Source of the DNA: Nonomuraea sp. NBC_00507
Lineage (GTDB): Bacteria > Actinomycetota > Actinomycetes > Streptosporangiales > Streptosporangiaceae
Length of the DNA: 64,000 bases
NCBI RefSeq assembly: GCF_036013525.1
Contig: NZ_CP107853.1
Location: forward strand, 4,154,001 to 4,218,000
Reading direction: 5' to 3'
Shown here in pieces: positions 46,408 through 57,269 of the stretch (positions are counted from its first letter, which is position 1; each line of letters begins with the position of its first letter). Under the pieces are notes generated by a model. It saw only the letters and a list, made by a program, of their open reading frames with translations. It was not told where the DNA came from and searched no databases. The position numbers were made by a program, and so were the translations under genes.

Positions 46408-46899
46408 CTAGAGTCGATGGCCTTTCCACATCGGCCGCTCCGGCGTCCACTTGGGCGGGCGCTTCCAGAGCGCGCGCCGGAACAGGTACACCGGCAGGAG
46501 CAGGGTCGCCAGCGAGAAGCCCGCCAGCAGCAGCACGCCGGGCAGGTCGTAGTGACCCGGACGGAAGACCTTGACGTCGTGCCCGGCGTCGAGCGCCGCC
46601 ACCCGGTCGCCCGCGGCCAGCTCATCCGGCCCGTATCCGAAGATCCAGGCGTCCGGCTTGGTCAGCGAGCCGTCGTCTGAGACGTAGACGCCGTTCCAGT
46701 TGCACGGGCCGCGGCCCGAGCAGTCCAGCTCACGCGCGGTGAAGTGCCCCATCGTGCCCTGCTGCCGCGCGGCTCGGAACTCCAGCTGGGCGGCGTCCAC
46801 GGTGACGACGGCCAGCAGCACACCGGCCAGCAGGACCAGCGGCGTGGTCAGGGCCGCCAGGACAATCAGGCATCCCGCGCCGCACCCGTTACGCTCCAT
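46408..46899 (-). CDS. Small membrane protein of unknown function
   Basis: The 163-residue product has two membrane segments, residues ~8-32 (GCLIVLAALTTPLVLLAGVL) and ~120-145 (DLPGVLLLAGFSLATLLLPV). Between them is a ~85-residue probably extracytoplasmic loop with two cysteines (ELDCSGRGPCNWNGVYVSDD) that could form a disulfide. No family is recognised. The ATG at 46899 has AGGAGG seven bases upstream. It is convergent with the GGDEF-EAL gene, separated by nothing: the two genes meet at 46407/46408. Confidence 0.75.
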   Translation of the reverse strand: MERNGCGAGCLIVLAALTTPLVLLAGVLLAVVTVDAAQLEFRAARQQGTMGHFTARELDCSGRGPCNWNGVYVSDDGSLTKPDAWIFGYGPDELAAGDRVAALDAGHDVKVFRPGHYDLPGVLLLAGFSLATLLLPVYLFRRALWKRPPKWTPERPMWKGHRL

Positions 46900-47045
46900 G
46901 GCCCCCGCCTCCTGAAGGGGCAACGAGCGGGCGGCCGGGATCGTTCGGCGTGTTGCGGGCCGGTTAATGGTTCAGGGGCGCTGCGTCAAGCCCCCTAGGA
47001 TGGCAGTGTCCAAAGACTCCATCCACGAAACGGGTTAAACGACTC

Positions 47046-47345
47046 ATGTCCGCCATAACCCGCGACGAGGTCGCACACCTGGCCCGGTTGTCCAGGCTGG
47101 CGCTCACCGACGACGAGCTCGAACACTACGCCACCCAGCTCGATGCCATCATCGAGGCGGTCGCGAAGGTCTCCGAGGTCGCCGCCGAGGACGTGCCGCC
47201 GTCGTCGCACGCGCTTCCGCTGACCAATGTCTTCCGTGCCGACGAGGTGCGACAGTCGCTGACCCCCGAGCAGGCGCTCGCCGGCGCGCCCGCCGTCGAG
47301 GGTGACCGCTTCCAGGTGCCGCGCATCCTCGGGGAGGAGGCATGA
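47046..47345 (+). CDS. gatC: Asp/Glu-tRNA amidotransferase subunit C
   Basis: GatC (99 residues) is the small bridging subunit of GatCAB, which converts Glu-tRNA-Gln and Asp-tRNA-Asn to Gln- and Asn-tRNA. The sequence [20 protein letters not shown] and [20 protein letters not shown] is typical. The ATG lacks a strong ribosome site, and TAGGAT (46996-47001) is a candidate -10. Its stop overlaps the gatA start by four bases (ATGA), so the operon is coupled. Confidence 0.96.
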   Translation: MSAITRDEVAHLARLSRLALTDDELEHYATQLDAIIEAVAKVSEVAAEDVPPSSHALPLTNVFRADEVRQSLTPEQALAGAPAVEGDRFQVPRILGEEA

Positions 47346-48832
47346 GTCTGATCCGTAAGACCGCCGCCGAGCTGGGGGCGATGATCGCCGCAGGCGAGGT
47401 TTCCGCCGCTGAGGTGGCCGAGGCTCACCTGGACCGCATGGCCGAGGTGGAGCCCAAGATCAGGGCGTTCCTGCACATCGATCGCGAGGTCACGCTGGAG
47501 CAGGCGCGGGCCGTGGACGCCAGGCTCAAGGCGGGCGAGAAGCTCGGTCCGCTGGCCGGGGTGCCGATCGCGCACAAGGACATCTTCTCCACGCACGACA
47601 TGCCCACGACGGCCGCGTCCAAGATCCTCGAGGGCTGGCGGCCACCTTACGACGCGACCGTCACCAAGCGGCTGCGCGAGGCCGGGCTGGTCTTCCTGGG
47701 CAAGACGAACCTCGACGAGTTCGCCATGGGCTCCTCGACGGAAAACTCCGCCTACCACCCGACGCACAACCCGTGGGACCTGACGAAGGTGCCGGGCGGC
47801 TCGTCCGGCGGCTCCAGCGCCGCTGTGGCCGCGTATGAGGCCCCGCTGTCCACCGGCACCGACACGGGCGGCTCGATCCGGCAGCCCGCGGCCGTGACCG
47901 GCATCGTGGGCATGAAGCCGACATATGGCGGCTCGTCCCGTTACGGGATCATCGCGTTCGCGAGCTCGCTCGACACGCCCGGCCCGTTCGCCCGCAACGT
48001 GCTCGACGCGGCCCTGCTGCACGAGGCATTCTCCGGACACGACCCGATGGACTCCACCTCCATCGACGCCCCGGTCCCCAGCGTGGTCGAGGCCGCGAAG
48101 AACCCCGACATCGCCGGCATGCGGATCGGCGTCGTCAAGGAGTTCTCCGGCGAGGGCTACCAGGCCGGCGTGCTGGCCCGCTACCACGAGGTCGTCAAGC
48201 TGCTGGAGTCGCTCGGCGCCACGGTCGTCGAGGTCTCCTGCCCGTCGTTCACGACCGCCCTGCCGGCTTACTACCTGATCGCGCCGTCGGAGTGCTCGTC
48301 CAACCTGGCCCGCTTCGACGCCATGCGTTACGGCCTGCGCGTCGGCGACGACGGCACCCGCAGCGCCGAGGAGGTCATGGCGCTGACCCGGGCCGCCGGC
48401 TTCGGCCCCGAGGTCAAGCGGCGCATCATGCTCGGCACCTACGCGCTGTCGAGCGGCTACTACGACGCCTACTACGGCCAGGCGCAGAAGGTCCGCACGC
48501 TCATCGCCCGCGACTTCGAGGCCGCCTACCAGCAGGTCGACGTGCTCGTGTCGCCGACCACGCCGACGACGGCGTTCCCGATCGGCGAGCGCACCGACGA
48601 CCCGATGGCGATGTATCTCGCCGACCTGTGCACCATCCCGTCCAACCTGGCCGGCAACGCCGCCATGTCGGTGCCGTGCGGCCTGGCCGACGAGGACGGC
48701 CTGCCCGTCGGCCTGCAGATCATGGCGCCGGTCCTGGCCGACGACCGCTGCTACCGCGTCGGCGCCGCCGTGGAGAAGGCCCTGGAGAGCCGCTGGGGCG
48801 GCCCGCTGCTGAAGGAGGCCCCGTCGCTATGA
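47342..48832 (+). CDS. gatA: Asp/Glu-tRNA amidotransferase subunit A
   Basis: GatA (496 residues) releases ammonia from glutamine or asparagine for GatCAB. The amidase triad is visible: Lys79 ([10 protein letters not shown]), cis-Ser154 ([14 protein letters not shown]) and the nucleophile Ser178 ([12 protein letters not shown]), at the same positions as in studied GatA enzymes. Full length. It overlaps gatC and gatB by four bases each. Confidence 0.97.
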   Translation: MSLIRKTAAELGAMIAAGEVSAAEVAEAHLDRMAEVEPKIRAFLHIDREVTLEQARAVDARLKAGEKLGPLAGVPIAHKDIFSTHDMPTTAASKILEGWRPPYDATVTKRLREAGLVFLGKTNLDEFAMGSSTENSAYHPTHNPWDLTKVPGGSSGGSSAAVAAYEAPLSTGTDTGGSIRQPAAVTGIVGMKPTYGGSSRYGIIAFASSLDTPGPFARNVLDAALLHEAFSGHDPMDSTSIDAPVPSVVEAAKNPDIAGMRIGVVKEFSGEGYQAGVLARYHEVVKLLESLGATVVEVSCPSFTTALPAYYLIAPSECSSNLARFDAMRYGLRVGDDGTRSAEEVMALTRAAGFGPEVKRRIMLGTYALSSGYYDAYYGQAQKVRTLIARDFEAAYQQVDVLVSPTTPTTAFPIGERTDDPMAMYLADLCTIPSNLAGNAAMSVPCGLADEDGLPVGLQIMAPVLADDRCYRVGAAVEKALESRWGGPLLKEAPSL

Positions 48833-50322
48833 CCATGGTCTATGACGAAGCGCTCGACCGGTTCGAGCCGGTGCTCGGCCTGGAGACCCACGTCGAGCTG
48901 GGCACCAAGTCGAAGATGTTCTGCGGCTGCAAGACCGCCTTCGGCGCCCCGCCCAACACCCAGGTCTGCCCGACCTGTCTGGCACTGCCCGGCGCCCTGC
49001 CGGTGGCCAACGAAATGGCCATCGAGTCGACGATCCGCATCGGCCTCGCGCTGAACTGCTCGATCGCCGAGTGGTGCCGCTTCGCCCGGAAGAACTACTT
49101 CTATCCGGACATGCCGAAGAACTACCAGATCTCGCAGTACGACGAGCCGCTCTGCTTCGACGGCTACGTCGATGTCGAGGTGGGCGGCGAGACCGTGCGG
49201 ATCGAGATCGAGCGGGTGCACCTGGAGGAGGACACCGGCAAGTCCACGCATGTGGGCGGCGCGACCGGGCGCATCCATGGGGCCGACTACTCGATCGTCG
49301 ACTACAACCGGGCCGGCATCCCGCTGGTCGAGATCGTCACCAAGCCCATCCCGGGCACCGACCGGCTCGCGCCGGAGGTGGCCAAGGCCTACGTCACCGA
49401 GCTGCGTGAGATCATGCGCTCGCTCGGCGTGTCCGACGTGCGCATGGAGGAGGGCTCGCTGCGCTGTGACGTCAACGTCTCGCTCATGCCGCGCGGCTCT
49501 TCCGAGTGGGGCACCCGCACGGAGACCAAAAACGTCAACTCGCTGCGCAGCGTCGAGCGGGCCGTGCGGAGCGAGATCGAGCGGCAGGCCGCCGTCCTCG
49601 CCGACGGCGGGAAGATCATCCAGGAGACCCGGCACTTCCACGAGGACACCGGCACGACCACGTCCGGCCGGTCCAAGGAGGAAGCGCAGGACTACCGCTA
49701 CTTCCCCGAGCCCGACCTGGTGCCGATCGCGCCGGATGCGGCGTGGGTTTCCGCGCTGAAGGCGGCCCTGCCCGAGCTGCCCTCCGTCCGGCGCAAGCGG
49801 CTGCAGGCCGAGTGGGGGCTGTCCGACCTCGACATGCAGGCCATGCACAACGCCGACGCGTTCGACCTGGTCGAGGCCACGGTCGCGGCGGGTGCGCCGG
49901 CGGCGGACGCGCGCAAGTGGTGGATGGGCGAGCTGGCGCGGCGCGCCAACGAGAGTGCCGTCCCGCTGGCGGACCTGCCCATCACGCCGGCCCAGATCGC
50001 GCGGGTGACCGAGCTGGTGGCCTCGGGGGCGCTCAACGACAAGCTGGCGCGCGAGGTGCTCGAAGGCGTGCTGGCCGGTGAGGGCACGCCCGATGAGGTG
50101 GTCGAGAAGCGCGGGCTGCAGATCGTCAGCGACGAGGGCGAGCTGTTGGCGATCATCGACCAGGTGCTGGCGGACAACGCCGACGCGGCCGAGAAGGTGC
50201 GGTCCGGGAAGATCGCGGCGGCCGGTGCGCTGGTGGGTGGCGTCATGCGGGCCAGCAAGGGCAAGGCCGACGCGGCCCGGGCCCGGCAGCTGATCCTGGA
50301 GAAGCTCGGGGTCTCGGAGTAG
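48829..50322 (+). CDS. gatB: Asp/Glu-tRNA amidotransferase subunit B
   Basis: GatB (497 residues) binds the mischarged tRNA and uses ATP to activate the acyl group. The catalytic half has [20 protein letters not shown] and the zinc site NTQVCPTC, and the [20 protein letters not shown] segment. The C-terminal YqeY-like domain ends [21 protein letters not shown] 48829 overlaps the gatA stop by four bases. A stem-loop with a TTCG loop follows 18 bases after the stop. Confidence 0.97.
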   Translation: MTMVYDEALDRFEPVLGLETHVELGTKSKMFCGCKTAFGAPPNTQVCPTCLALPGALPVANEMAIESTIRIGLALNCSIAEWCRFARKNYFYPDMPKNYQISQYDEPLCFDGYVDVEVGGETVRIEIERVHLEEDTGKSTHVGGATGRIHGADYSIVDYNRAGIPLVEIVTKPIPGTDRLAPEVAKAYVTELREIMRSLGVSDVRMEEGSLRCDVNVSLMPRGSSEWGTRTETKNVNSLRSVERAVRSEIERQAAVLADGGKIIQETRHFHEDTGTTTSGRSKEEAQDYRYFPEPDLVPIAPDAAWVSALKAALPELPSVRRKRLQAEWGLSDLDMQAMHNADAFDLVEATVAAGAPAADARKWWMGELARRANESAVPLADLPITPAQIARVTELVASGALNDKLAREVLEGVLAGEGTPDEVVEKRGLQIVSDEGELLAIIDQVLADNADAAEKVRSGKIAAAGALVGGVMRASKGKADAARARQLILEKLGVSE

Positions 50323-50340
50323 ACCCGCCGTCTCGTGAGG

Positions 50341-50364
50341 GCCCTGCCGCTTCGGTGGCGGGGC
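50341..50364 (+). terminator. Hairpin after gatB
   Basis: GCCCTGCCGC (50341-50350), TTCG, and GTGGCGGGGC (50355-50364) form a 10-pair stem with two G-T pairs and a stable TTCG tetraloop. No T run follows. It is well placed to end the gatCAB transcript. Confidence 0.6.
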
Positions 50365-50484
50365 TCTCCGGCGTGATGGCGGCAGCCGTGGAAAGGAAGG
50401 GCGCCGGTCCTAGGCCCAATGGCCCGGGTGGACTAGGGCCCCCGCTGGAGGTGCGGTGCCGCAGGTCATCGTAGGTTCGTCGGC

Positions 50485-51828
50485 ATGACGAGGAAAGCGT
50501 TGACGGCGGGCCTGGTGGCGATGGTGTCGCTGGTGGCCTTCGAGTACATGGCGGTCGCGATCGCCATGCCGGTCGTGGCCAAGGAGCTCGGCGGGCTGGA
50601 GCTGTACGGGTTGGCGTTCAGCGGCGCGATGGCCGCGAGCGTGGTCGGCACGGTGCTCGGCGGCCGATGGGCGGACGTCCACGGCCCTCAGGCGCCGCTG
50701 TGGACAGGGGCGGTGGGGTTCGCCGCGGGGCTGACCGTCGCGGGACTGGCGCCCAGCATGGAGGTGCTGATCGCGGGCCGGTTCCTGCAGGGCTTCGGCG
50801 GGGCGCTGGTAAGCGTGGCGTTGTACGTGGTGGTGGCCAGGGTCTACCCCGAGAGCCTGCACCCCAGGATCTTCTCGTTGTTCGCGACCGCGTGGGTGGT
50901 GCCCTCGATGGTGGGGCCGGCGATCGTGGGCGTGGTGACCGACACGCTGGGATGGCGCTGGGTGTTCCTGCTGGTCCCGATCCTGACCGTGCTCTCCGGC
51001 CTGGTGCTGGTGCGTGGCCTGGCCGGGCAGCCGGTCAGCGGCGGGCAGGGCGAGCCCGCCCCCGGACTGATGGGCAAGATCGCCTGGGCGGCCGTGACCG
51101 CCGTCGGCGCCGGCCTCATGCAGTACGGCAGCAGCGGGGGCCGGTTCCCCCTGCTGATCGCCGGCATGGTGGTCCTGGCTGTCGCGCTCCCGAGGTTGCT
51201 TCCCCGCGGCACGCTCCGGGCCGCCCGCGGGCTGCCTGCTGTCGTGGGCCTGCGCGGCCTGTCGGCCGGGGCGTTCTTCGCGGCCGAGGTGATGGTGTCG
51301 CTCATGCTGATCGATCACCGCGGCCTGCCCACGTGGGCGTCCGGGCTCGCGCTCATGGGCGGTTCGCTGACCTGGTCGTTCGCCTCCTGGGTGCAGGGGC
51401 GGGAGTTCTTCAGCCAGAAGACGAACCTGCGGCTCGGCTCGGCCATGATGGCGCTGGGCATCCTGATCATGGGCACGGTCGCGTTCACCACGGTGCCGGT
51501 GGCGCTGGCGTACCCGTCGTGGATCATCACCGGGTTCGGGATCGGGCTGGTGTACCCGACGCTGTCGGTGCTCACGCTGGAGTTGTCGGCGCCCGGCGAG
51601 CAGGGCAAGAACAGCTCGGCGCTGCAGGTGGGCGAGTCGGTGTTCTCGGTGGTCGCGGTGGCCGTCACGGCCGCGCTGTTCGCGCCCACCGAGTCGGGTT
51701 ACTGGACGGTGTTCGCGGCCACGCTGGTCATGGCACTGGCCGGGCTGGCCATCGCCGGGCGCTCGATCAAGGACGGTTCCGCCACGGTGGCGGAACCGTC
51801 CCAGCAGGCGCTCAGCCGACCGGCGTGA
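50485..51828 (+). CDS. MFS transporter (14-helix or large 12-helix type)
   Basis: The 447-residue protein has at least twelve membrane segments ([40 protein letters not shown]) and the drug:H+ antiporter-like motif A ([18 protein letters not shown]). The substrate is unknown. The ATG at 50485 is seven bases after TAGGTT (50472-50477), so the gene is probably leaderless. Its last 17 bases overlap the 3' end of tctA on the other strand. Confidence 0.88.
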   Translation: MTRKALTAGLVAMVSLVAFEYMAVAIAMPVVAKELGGLELYGLAFSGAMAASVVGTVLGGRWADVHGPQAPLWTGAVGFAAGLTVAGLAPSMEVLIAGRFLQGFGGALVSVALYVVVARVYPESLHPRIFSLFATAWVVPSMVGPAIVGVVTDTLGWRWVFLLVPILTVLSGLVLVRGLAGQPVSGGQGEPAPGLMGKIAWAAVTAVGAGLMQYGSSGGRFPLLIAGMVVLAVALPRLLPRGTLRAARGLPAVVGLRGLSAGAFFAAEVMVSLMLIDHRGLPTWASGLALMGGSLTWSFASWVQGREFFSQKTNLRLGSAMMALGILIMGTVAFTTVPVALAYPSWIITGFGIGLVYPTLSVLTLELSAPGEQGKNSSALQVGESVFSVVAVAVTAALFAPTESGYWTVFAATLVMALAGLAIAGRSIKDGSATVAEPSQQALSRPA

Positions 51829-53320
51829 CGTCGCTCTTCCGGGCGAAGAGCTTCCTGAACAGCGGCGTGAGCAGAGCCAAGAGCGAAAGTCCCAGCAGCA
51901 CCGCCGCCACCGGGCTGCGGACCAGGACGGTCACGTCGCCCGCGCCGATCGCCAGAGCGCGGCGCAGCTGGATCTCCGCCATCGGGCCCAGGATCATGCC
52001 GATCACGGCGGGGGCGACCGGGAGTCCGAAGCGGCGCATGGCGTACCCGAGCAGGCCGAGCAGGAACAGGACGAACAGGTCCACCACGGTGCCGTTCAGC
52101 GCGTAGACGCCGAGGGCGGCGAAGAGCACGATGCCGGCATACAGGTACGGGCGCGGGATCCGCAGCACCTTCGCCCACGCCGGCGCCAGCGGCAGGTTCA
52201 GCACCAGCAGCATCGCGTTGCCGATGAACAGCGACGCGATCATGCTCCACACCAGCGCCGGGTTGTGGTCGAACAGCTGGGGCCCGGGCTGCAGGCCGTA
52301 CTGCTGGAAGGCGGCCAGCATGATCGCCGCCGTCGCCGACGTGGGCAGGCCCAGGGTGAGCAGCGGGACCAGGGTGCCGGCCGCCGAGGCGTTGTTGGCC
52401 GCCTCCGGACCTGCGACGCCTTCGATGGCGCCCTTGCCGTATTCCTCCTTGGCCACGCCCTTGGCCAGGCGCTTCTCGGCCGCGTACGACAGGAACGTGG
52501 GGATCTCGGCCCCGCCGCCGGGCAGCGCGCCGAACGGGAAGCCCAGCGCCGTGCCGCGCAGCCAGGGCCGCCAGGAGCGCCGCCAGTCCGCCCGGCCCAT
52601 CCACGCCCGGCCGACAGGCACCACATCGGGCGTCGCGTGGCGCAGCCGCGAGGCCACGTACAGAGCCTCGCCGAGGGCGAAGAGGCCGACCGCGACGATC
52701 ACCACGTCGATGCCGTCCAGCAGCTGCGGGATGCCCAGCGTGAGCCGCGCTTGCCCGGTCTGCTGGTCGATGCCGACCAGCCCGATCGTCAGGCCGAGTC
52801 CCAGGGAGGCCAGGCCGCGCACGATCGAGCGGGACAACACCGACGACACGGCGGTGAACGCCAGGATCGCCAGCGCGAAGTAGTCCTCAGGGCCGAACGA
52901 GATCGCGAACGCCACCACGGCCGGCGCCGCCACCACCAGCAACGCGGTCGCGATGGTGCCCGCCACGAACGAGCCGATGGCCGCCGTGGCCAGCGCCTGG
53001 GCGGCCCGCCCACGCCTGGCCATCTTGTTGCCCTCCAACGCCGTGATCATCGACGAGGACTCGCCGGGCGTGTTGAGCAGGATGGAGGTGGTCGAGCCGC
53101 CGTACATGCCGCCGTAGTAGATGCCGGCGAACATGATGAACGCGCTGGCCGCCGGCACTGTGAATGTGATCGGCAGCAGCAGCGCCACCGTCATCGCGGG
53201 CCCGATACCGGGCAGCACGCCGACGAGGGTGCCGAGCGTGACGCCGATCAGCGCGTACATGAGGTTGACCGGGGTGAGGGCTGCGGCGAACCCGTCGAGC
53301 AGGAGCTGCAGCGACTCCAC
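51812..53320 (-). CDS. tctA: Tripartite tricarboxylate transporter, large membrane subunit
   Basis: TctA (502 residues) is the 12-helix subunit that carries citrate-like dicarboxylates or tricarboxylates. The conserved [20 protein letters not shown] and [20 protein letters not shown] motifs are present, with further helices to [11 protein letters not shown]. The GTG at 53320 is directly before tctB: the tctB stop is 53321-53323. Order tctC-tctB-tctA on the minus strand is that of TTT operons. Its 3' end overlaps the MFS gene by 17 bases. Confidence 0.95.
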   Translation of the reverse strand: MESLQLLLDGFAAALTPVNLMYALIGVTLGTLVGVLPGIGPAMTVALLLPITFTVPAASAFIMFAGIYYGGMYGGSTTSILLNTPGESSSMITALEGNKMARRGRAAQALATAAIGSFVAGTIATALLVVAAPAVVAFAISFGPEDYFALAILAFTAVSSVLSRSIVRGLASLGLGLTIGLVGIDQQTGQARLTLGIPQLLDGIDVVIVAVGLFALGEALYVASRLRHATPDVVPVGRAWMGRADWRRSWRPWLRGTALGFPFGALPGGGAEIPTFLSYAAEKRLAKGVAKEEYGKGAIEGVAGPEAANNASAAGTLVPLLTLGLPTSATAAIMLAAFQQYGLQPGPQLFDHNPALVWSMIASLFIGNAMLLVLNLPLAPAWAKVLRIPRPYLYAGIVLFAALGVYALNGTVVDLFVLFLLGLLGYAMRRFGLPVAPAVIGMILGPMAEIQLRRALAIGAGDVTVLVRSPVAAVLLGLSLLALLTPLFRKLFARKSDVTPVG

Positions 53321-53806
53321 CTAGATCACCCCCTGCAGCGGGCCGCCCGGCAGCGTGACGCCGAGGCCCTTGACGAACAGCAGGTATGTGGCAATCCCCA
53401 TGACGACCGCGACCACCGCCGCGCGCCCCTTGTGCTCGGCGCCGAGCGCCAGCGACAGCCCGAAGAACAGCAGGCTCGCGCCGATGATCCAGCCGAGCAC
53501 GTTCAGCAACGCCGCGAACGCCAGGAAGATCCCGCTGACCAGCCCCACGCTGCGCCAGTCCGCCGGCGCGTCCACGTCCACGTCCTCGCTCTCCTCAGGG
53601 TCGCCGTGCCCGCCCCGCAGCACGTCGATCACGTAGAACAGGCCGACGAGCACCATGGCCCCGCCGACCAGCATCGGGAAGAAACGCGGCCCGATGCCGA
53701 GCTGGGAGGCCGCCGCCGAGACGTCCAGCGTCCCGGCGATCACGAACACTCCCAGCCCGAGCACCACGACCGCCAGCCCGAGCTCGGGCCGCCGCCAGCG
53801 AGCCAT
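53321..53806 (-). CDS. tctB: Tripartite tricarboxylate transporter, small membrane subunit
   Basis: TctB (161 residues) has four membrane helices (LGLAVVVLGLGVFVIAGTLD, FFPMLVGGAMVLVGLFYVID, LVSGIFLAFAALLNVLGWII, VAVVMGIATYLLFVKGLGVT) and an acidic loop (GDPEESEDVDVDAPADW). It is typical in size and place between tctC and tctA. Its ATG overlaps the tctC stop by one base (TGATG). Confidence 0.92.
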   Translation of the reverse strand: MARWRRPELGLAVVVLGLGVFVIAGTLDVSAAASQLGIGPRFFPMLVGGAMVLVGLFYVIDVLRGGHGDPEESEDVDVDAPADWRSVGLVSGIFLAFAALLNVLGWIIGASLLFFGLSLALGAEHKGRAAVVAVVMGIATYLLFVKGLGVTLPGGPLQGVI

Positions 53807-54774
53807 CAGGAGACGAGCCCCATCTCGGCGATGATGGCCTTGACCCGGGTCTGCTCGGAGTTCAGGTAGTCGGCGAACTGCTGACCGGTCTGGAACGAGT
53901 CGATCCAGCCGTTCTTGGCCACCGCGTCCTTCCAGGCCTGCGAGTCGTGCATCTTGGTGACCAGATCGGTCAGGGTCTTCTTGTCGGCGTCGGAGAGCCC
54001 GCCGGGGGCCACGAAGCCGCGCCAGTTGGCCAGCTCCACGTCCAGGCCGCCCTCCTTCAGCGTGGGCGCGTCCAGGCCCTCGATCCGCTCGCCCGAGGTC
54101 ACGCCGAGCGCGCGCAGCTTGCCGGACTTCACGTGCTCGGCGAACTCGCCGACGCCCGAGATGCCCGCGCTGACCTTGTTGCCGAGCAGCTGGTTGAGCG
54201 CCTCGCCGCCGCCCGAGTTGGCGATGTAGTTGACCTGCTTGGGGTCCACGCCCGCGGCCTTGGCCATCAGCCCGGCCACGATGTGGTCGGTGCCACCCGC
54301 GGACCCGCCGGAGATCGACACCTTGCTGGGGTCGGCCTTCCACGCGGCGACCAGGTCGGCCACCGTCTTGAACGGGGACTCGGCCGGGACCACGATGATC
54401 TCGTACTCCTCGGTCAGCTTGGCGATGGGCGTGGTCTCGGCCAGCGTGACCTTCGACTTGTTCTGCTCGATGGCGCCCACCATGACCAGACCCATGGTCA
54501 TCAGCAGGTTGCCGTTGCCCTTCTCGCCGGCGAGCTGCGCCAGGCCGATCGTGCCGCCCGCGCCGGGCACGTTGAACACCTCCACCTTGCGGTCGGGAGC
54601 GGCGCTCTTGAGCGCCTGCTCGGCCGTGCGGGAGGTCTGGTCCCAGCCGCCGCCGGGCGAGGCCGGCGCCATGATGCGGAGGGTGCCGGAGGCGGTGGTG
54701 CCGCTCTGACCGCCGCAGCCGGCCAGGGCGCCGATCGAGAGCGCCGCGAGTGCGGCGAGTATGCGCAGGCGCAT
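53806..54774 (-). CDS. tctC: Tripartite tricarboxylate transporter substrate-binding lipoprotein
   Basis: TctC (322 residues) is the extracytoplasmic solute receptor. A lipoprotein signal ends with a lipobox (IGALAGC), so the mature protein should be membrane-anchored at the cysteine. The binding protein follows, with [40 protein letters not shown] and [23 protein letters not shown] 54774 has GGAG six bases upstream and gives the signal at the N-terminus; a longer in-frame start does not. The 156-bp gap to the divergent histidine kinase is the likely site of regulation. Confidence 0.94.
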   Translation of the reverse strand: MRLRILAALAALSIGALAGCGGQSGTTASGTLRIMAPASPGGGWDQTSRTAEQALKSAAPDRKVEVFNVPGAGGTIGLAQLAGEKGNGNLLMTMGLVMVGAIEQNKSKVTLAETTPIAKLTEEYEIIVVPAESPFKTVADLVAAWKADPSKVSISGGSAGGTDHIVAGLMAKAAGVDPKQVNYIANSGGGEALNQLLGNKVSAGISGVGEFAEHVKSGKLRALGVTSGERIEGLDAPTLKEGGLDVELANWRGFVAPGGLSDADKKTLTDLVTKMHDSQAWKDAVAKNGWIDSFQTGQQFADYLNSEQTRVKAIIAEMGLVS

Positions 54775-54930
54775 TGTTAACTCCAACGAGGGGGGAATTT
54801 CACGGCTAGGAAACACTGGTTATGAGACTGGGATGGTGAATCCCCATGCCGCCCCTCGTCGAGGCTTTGGAACCTTGCCGTCATAGTGGTCGTATTGGTC
54901 GCGACCTGGCCGTGACCTGCGTTTGTTTCC

Positions 54931-56511
54931 ATGTGCCTCGTGAGAAGGGTACGCGACGCGTCCCTAGGGACCCAGCTCTTCGTGCTCCAGATGGTGATCG
55001 TTCTGCTCGCCGTCGGGGGCACGGCCGGCGTGTGGGCCGGGCACACCCGCAACCAGCTTGCAGGGCTCCACCAGCAGCGGGCCCTCGCGATCGCCCAGTC
55101 GGTGGCCGCGCTCCCGCAGGTCCGCGAGGCCTTCAAACGGCCGGACCCCTCGGCGGTGCTGCAGCCGCTGGCCATGAGCGTCCAGCAGGAGACCGGCGCG
55201 GACTACGTCGTGATCGCCAACGCCGAGCAGAGGCGCTACGCCCACCCCAACGCCGCCCTGATCGGCGAGAAGCTGTCCACCGACGGCACCGAGGTGCTCA
55301 GGACGGGAAAGGGCTGGGTGGGCACCCAGACCGGCACGATCGGCACCACGGTCAGGGGCAAGTACCCGATCCGCGACGAGTACGGCAACGTGATCGGCCT
55401 CGTCTCCGTGGGCGTGCTGGAGACAACGGTCATGGGCCAGCTCGGCGCCGCGCTGCCGCCGCTGATCTGGACGGCGCTCGCGGTCATGCTGGCCGGCCTC
55501 GCACTGGCCGCAATGATCACCGCGCGGGTGCGCAGGCAGACCTTCGGCCTGGAGCCCAAGGAGATCGCCGCGCTGCTGGAGCAGCGCGAGGGCGTCCTGC
55601 ACGGCGTCAAGGAAGGCGTGCTCGCGCTCGACCTCGCAGGCCGCGTGACGCTGGTCAACGACGCCGCCCGCGACCTGCTGGGCGCGGTGGTCGAAGGGGA
55701 GGACCTGAGCCGGATGCCGGTCTCCGACCGCATGCGCGACGTGCTCGGCGGCGCCGACCAGGGGGAGGACCGCGTCGTGCTGCACGGCGAGCGGGTGCTG
55801 GTGCTCAACCGCACCCCGGTCTCCGTACGGGGGCAGCACCGCGGCTGGGTGGTCACCCTCAGGGACCGCACCGAGCTGGTCCGCCTGGCCCGCGAGCTCG
55901 ACGACACCAGCAGCGCGACGGAGGCGCTGCGGGCCCAGGCGCACGAGTTCGCCAACCGCATGCACACCGTCGTCGGCCTGCTCGAGCTGGGCGAGCACGA
56001 GTCCGCCATCGGCTTCATCACCCGCACCACCCGCGGCACCTACGCGACCGACCTGCGCGAACGCGTCCAGGACCCCACGCTGGCCGCCCTCCTGCTGGCC
56101 AAGTCCGCCGAGGCGGCCGAGCGCGGCGCCACGCTGGTGTTGTCGGAGGACTCCTCAGTCCCCGAGGGCATCATCGGTGACCCGCAGGACGCGGTCCTGG
56201 TGGTCGGCAACCTCGTCGCCAACGCCATCGACGCGCTCGACGGTGCGGCGGGCACGATCGAGGTGTCGGTGCAGGCGGACTCCGACGGGCTGCGGGTGCG
56301 GGTCGGCGACTCCGGGCCCGGCATCGCCCCCGACCTGGTGGACGAGGTCTTCAGAGAAGGCTTCACCACCAAGGCCGCCCACTCCGGACCGCGCGGCCTC
56401 GGCCTGGCGCTGACCAGGCAGGCGTGCTTGCGCAGAGGCGGCTGGGTTCGGGTAGTCAACTCCGGGGGAGCGGTCTTCACCGCCCTGCTCCCGGCGGAGG
56501 CGGGGACATGA
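54931..56511 (+). CDS. CitA/DpiB-type sensor histidine kinase
   Basis: The 526-residue sensor has an N-terminal membrane helix (~15-37), an extracytoplasmic PAS-like sensor (~38-172, including YVVIANAEQRRYAHPNAALI and IGLVSVGVLETTV), a second helix (~173-197), a cytoplasmic PAS (~215-315) and a kinase core. The H-box HEFANRMHTVVGLLELGEHE (His338) and GHKL motifs (VVGNLVANAIDALDG, GDSGPGIAPDLVDEV, GRGLGLALTRQ-like GLGLALT) are clear. CitA-type kinases sense citrate or dicarboxylates, which matches the divergent tctCBA. Start ATG 54931, ribosome site weak. It overlaps the response regulator by four bases. Confidence 0.93.
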   Translation: MCLVRRVRDASLGTQLFVLQMVIVLLAVGGTAGVWAGHTRNQLAGLHQQRALAIAQSVAALPQVREAFKRPDPSAVLQPLAMSVQQETGADYVVIANAEQRRYAHPNAALIGEKLSTDGTEVLRTGKGWVGTQTGTIGTTVRGKYPIRDEYGNVIGLVSVGVLETTVMGQLGAALPPLIWTALAVMLAGLALAAMITARVRRQTFGLEPKEIAALLEQREGVLHGVKEGVLALDLAGRVTLVNDAARDLLGAVVEGEDLSRMPVSDRMRDVLGGADQGEDRVVLHGERVLVLNRTPVSVRGQHRGWVVTLRDRTELVRLARELDDTSSATEALRAQAHEFANRMHTVVGLLELGEHESAIGFITRTTRGTYATDLRERVQDPTLAALLLAKSAEAAERGATLVLSEDSSVPEGIIGDPQDAVLVVGNLVANAIDALDGAAGTIEVSVQADSDGLRVRVGDSGPGIAPDLVDEVFREGFTTKAAHSGPRGLGLALTRQACLRRGGWVRVVNSGGAVFTALLPAEAGT

Positions 56512-57176
56512 GCGACATTCGCGTGCTTGTCGTGGACGACGATTTCATGGTCGCGCGCATCCACAGCGGCTACGTGTCCCGCGTGCCCGGCTTCCGGGTC
56601 GTCTCCATGGTGCACAACGGCGCCGACGCGCTCAACGCGGTGGCCGAGCTCCGCCCCGATCTCGTGCTGCTCGACATCTACCTGCCCGACATGTCGGGCC
56701 TGGAGGTGCTCAAGGCGCTCCACGACGTGGACGTCATCATGATCAGTGCCGCCCGCGACGTGCCCACGGTCAGGGAGGCCATGCGCGGCGGCGCGCTCAA
56801 CTACCTGATCAAGCCCTTCACCGCCGCCGCCCTGACCGAACGCCTCCAGCAGTACGCCGACACCCGCAACCGCCTGACCGCCATCGGCCCCGAGGCCCGC
56901 CAGGACGACGTGGACCGCCTCTTCGGCAGGCACACGTCGGCCACCCCGATGCCCATGCCGAAAGGGTTGTCCTCGGCCACCTGCGCGCTGGTCGCCGATA
57001 CCCTGCGAGAGGTGGGTCGCGACCTGTCGGCGGCCGAAGCGGCCGAGCTCACGGGCTTGTCGCGGGTCAGCGCCCGCCGCTATCTCGAACACCTGTGCGC
57101 GGCGGGCCAAGCGGAGTTGCGGCCACGGTACGGCACGGCCGGACGTCCGGAACATCGCTACCGGTGGCTAGGTTGA
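56508..57176 (+). CDS. CitB/DpiA-type response regulator
   Basis: The 222-residue protein has a receiver domain (phosphoacceptor Asp56 in LVLLDIYLPDMSGLEVL; YLIKPF lysine) and a C-terminal winged/HTH domain (AAEAAELTGLSRVSARRYLE) as in DpiA-type regulators. The ATG overlaps the kinase stop (ATGA). With the kinase it probably activates the divergent tctCBA operon in response to tricarboxylates; the pairing is by neighbourhood and family. Confidence 0.93.
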   Translation: MSDIRVLVVDDDFMVARIHSGYVSRVPGFRVVSMVHNGADALNAVAELRPDLVLLDIYLPDMSGLEVLKALHDVDVIMISAARDVPTVREAMRGGALNYLIKPFTAAALTERLQQYADTRNRLTAIGPEARQDDVDRLFGRHTSATPMPMPKGLSSATCALVADTLREVGRDLSAAEAAELTGLSRVSARRYLEHLCAAGQAELRPRYGTAGRPEHRYRWLG

Positions 57177-57269
57177 CACATTTCCGTAGCCATTTCCCGT
57201 GACATATGCGGATCCGCGTGCCTTACTGTTGCCTGAGACTTGGCTGCGGACGCGGGAGGAGATTGAGGC

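Noticed and set aside
57173..57178. TTGACA just before the VanW gene
   Set aside because: No -10 box at 16-19 bases; the hexamer overlaps the end of the response-regulator gene.
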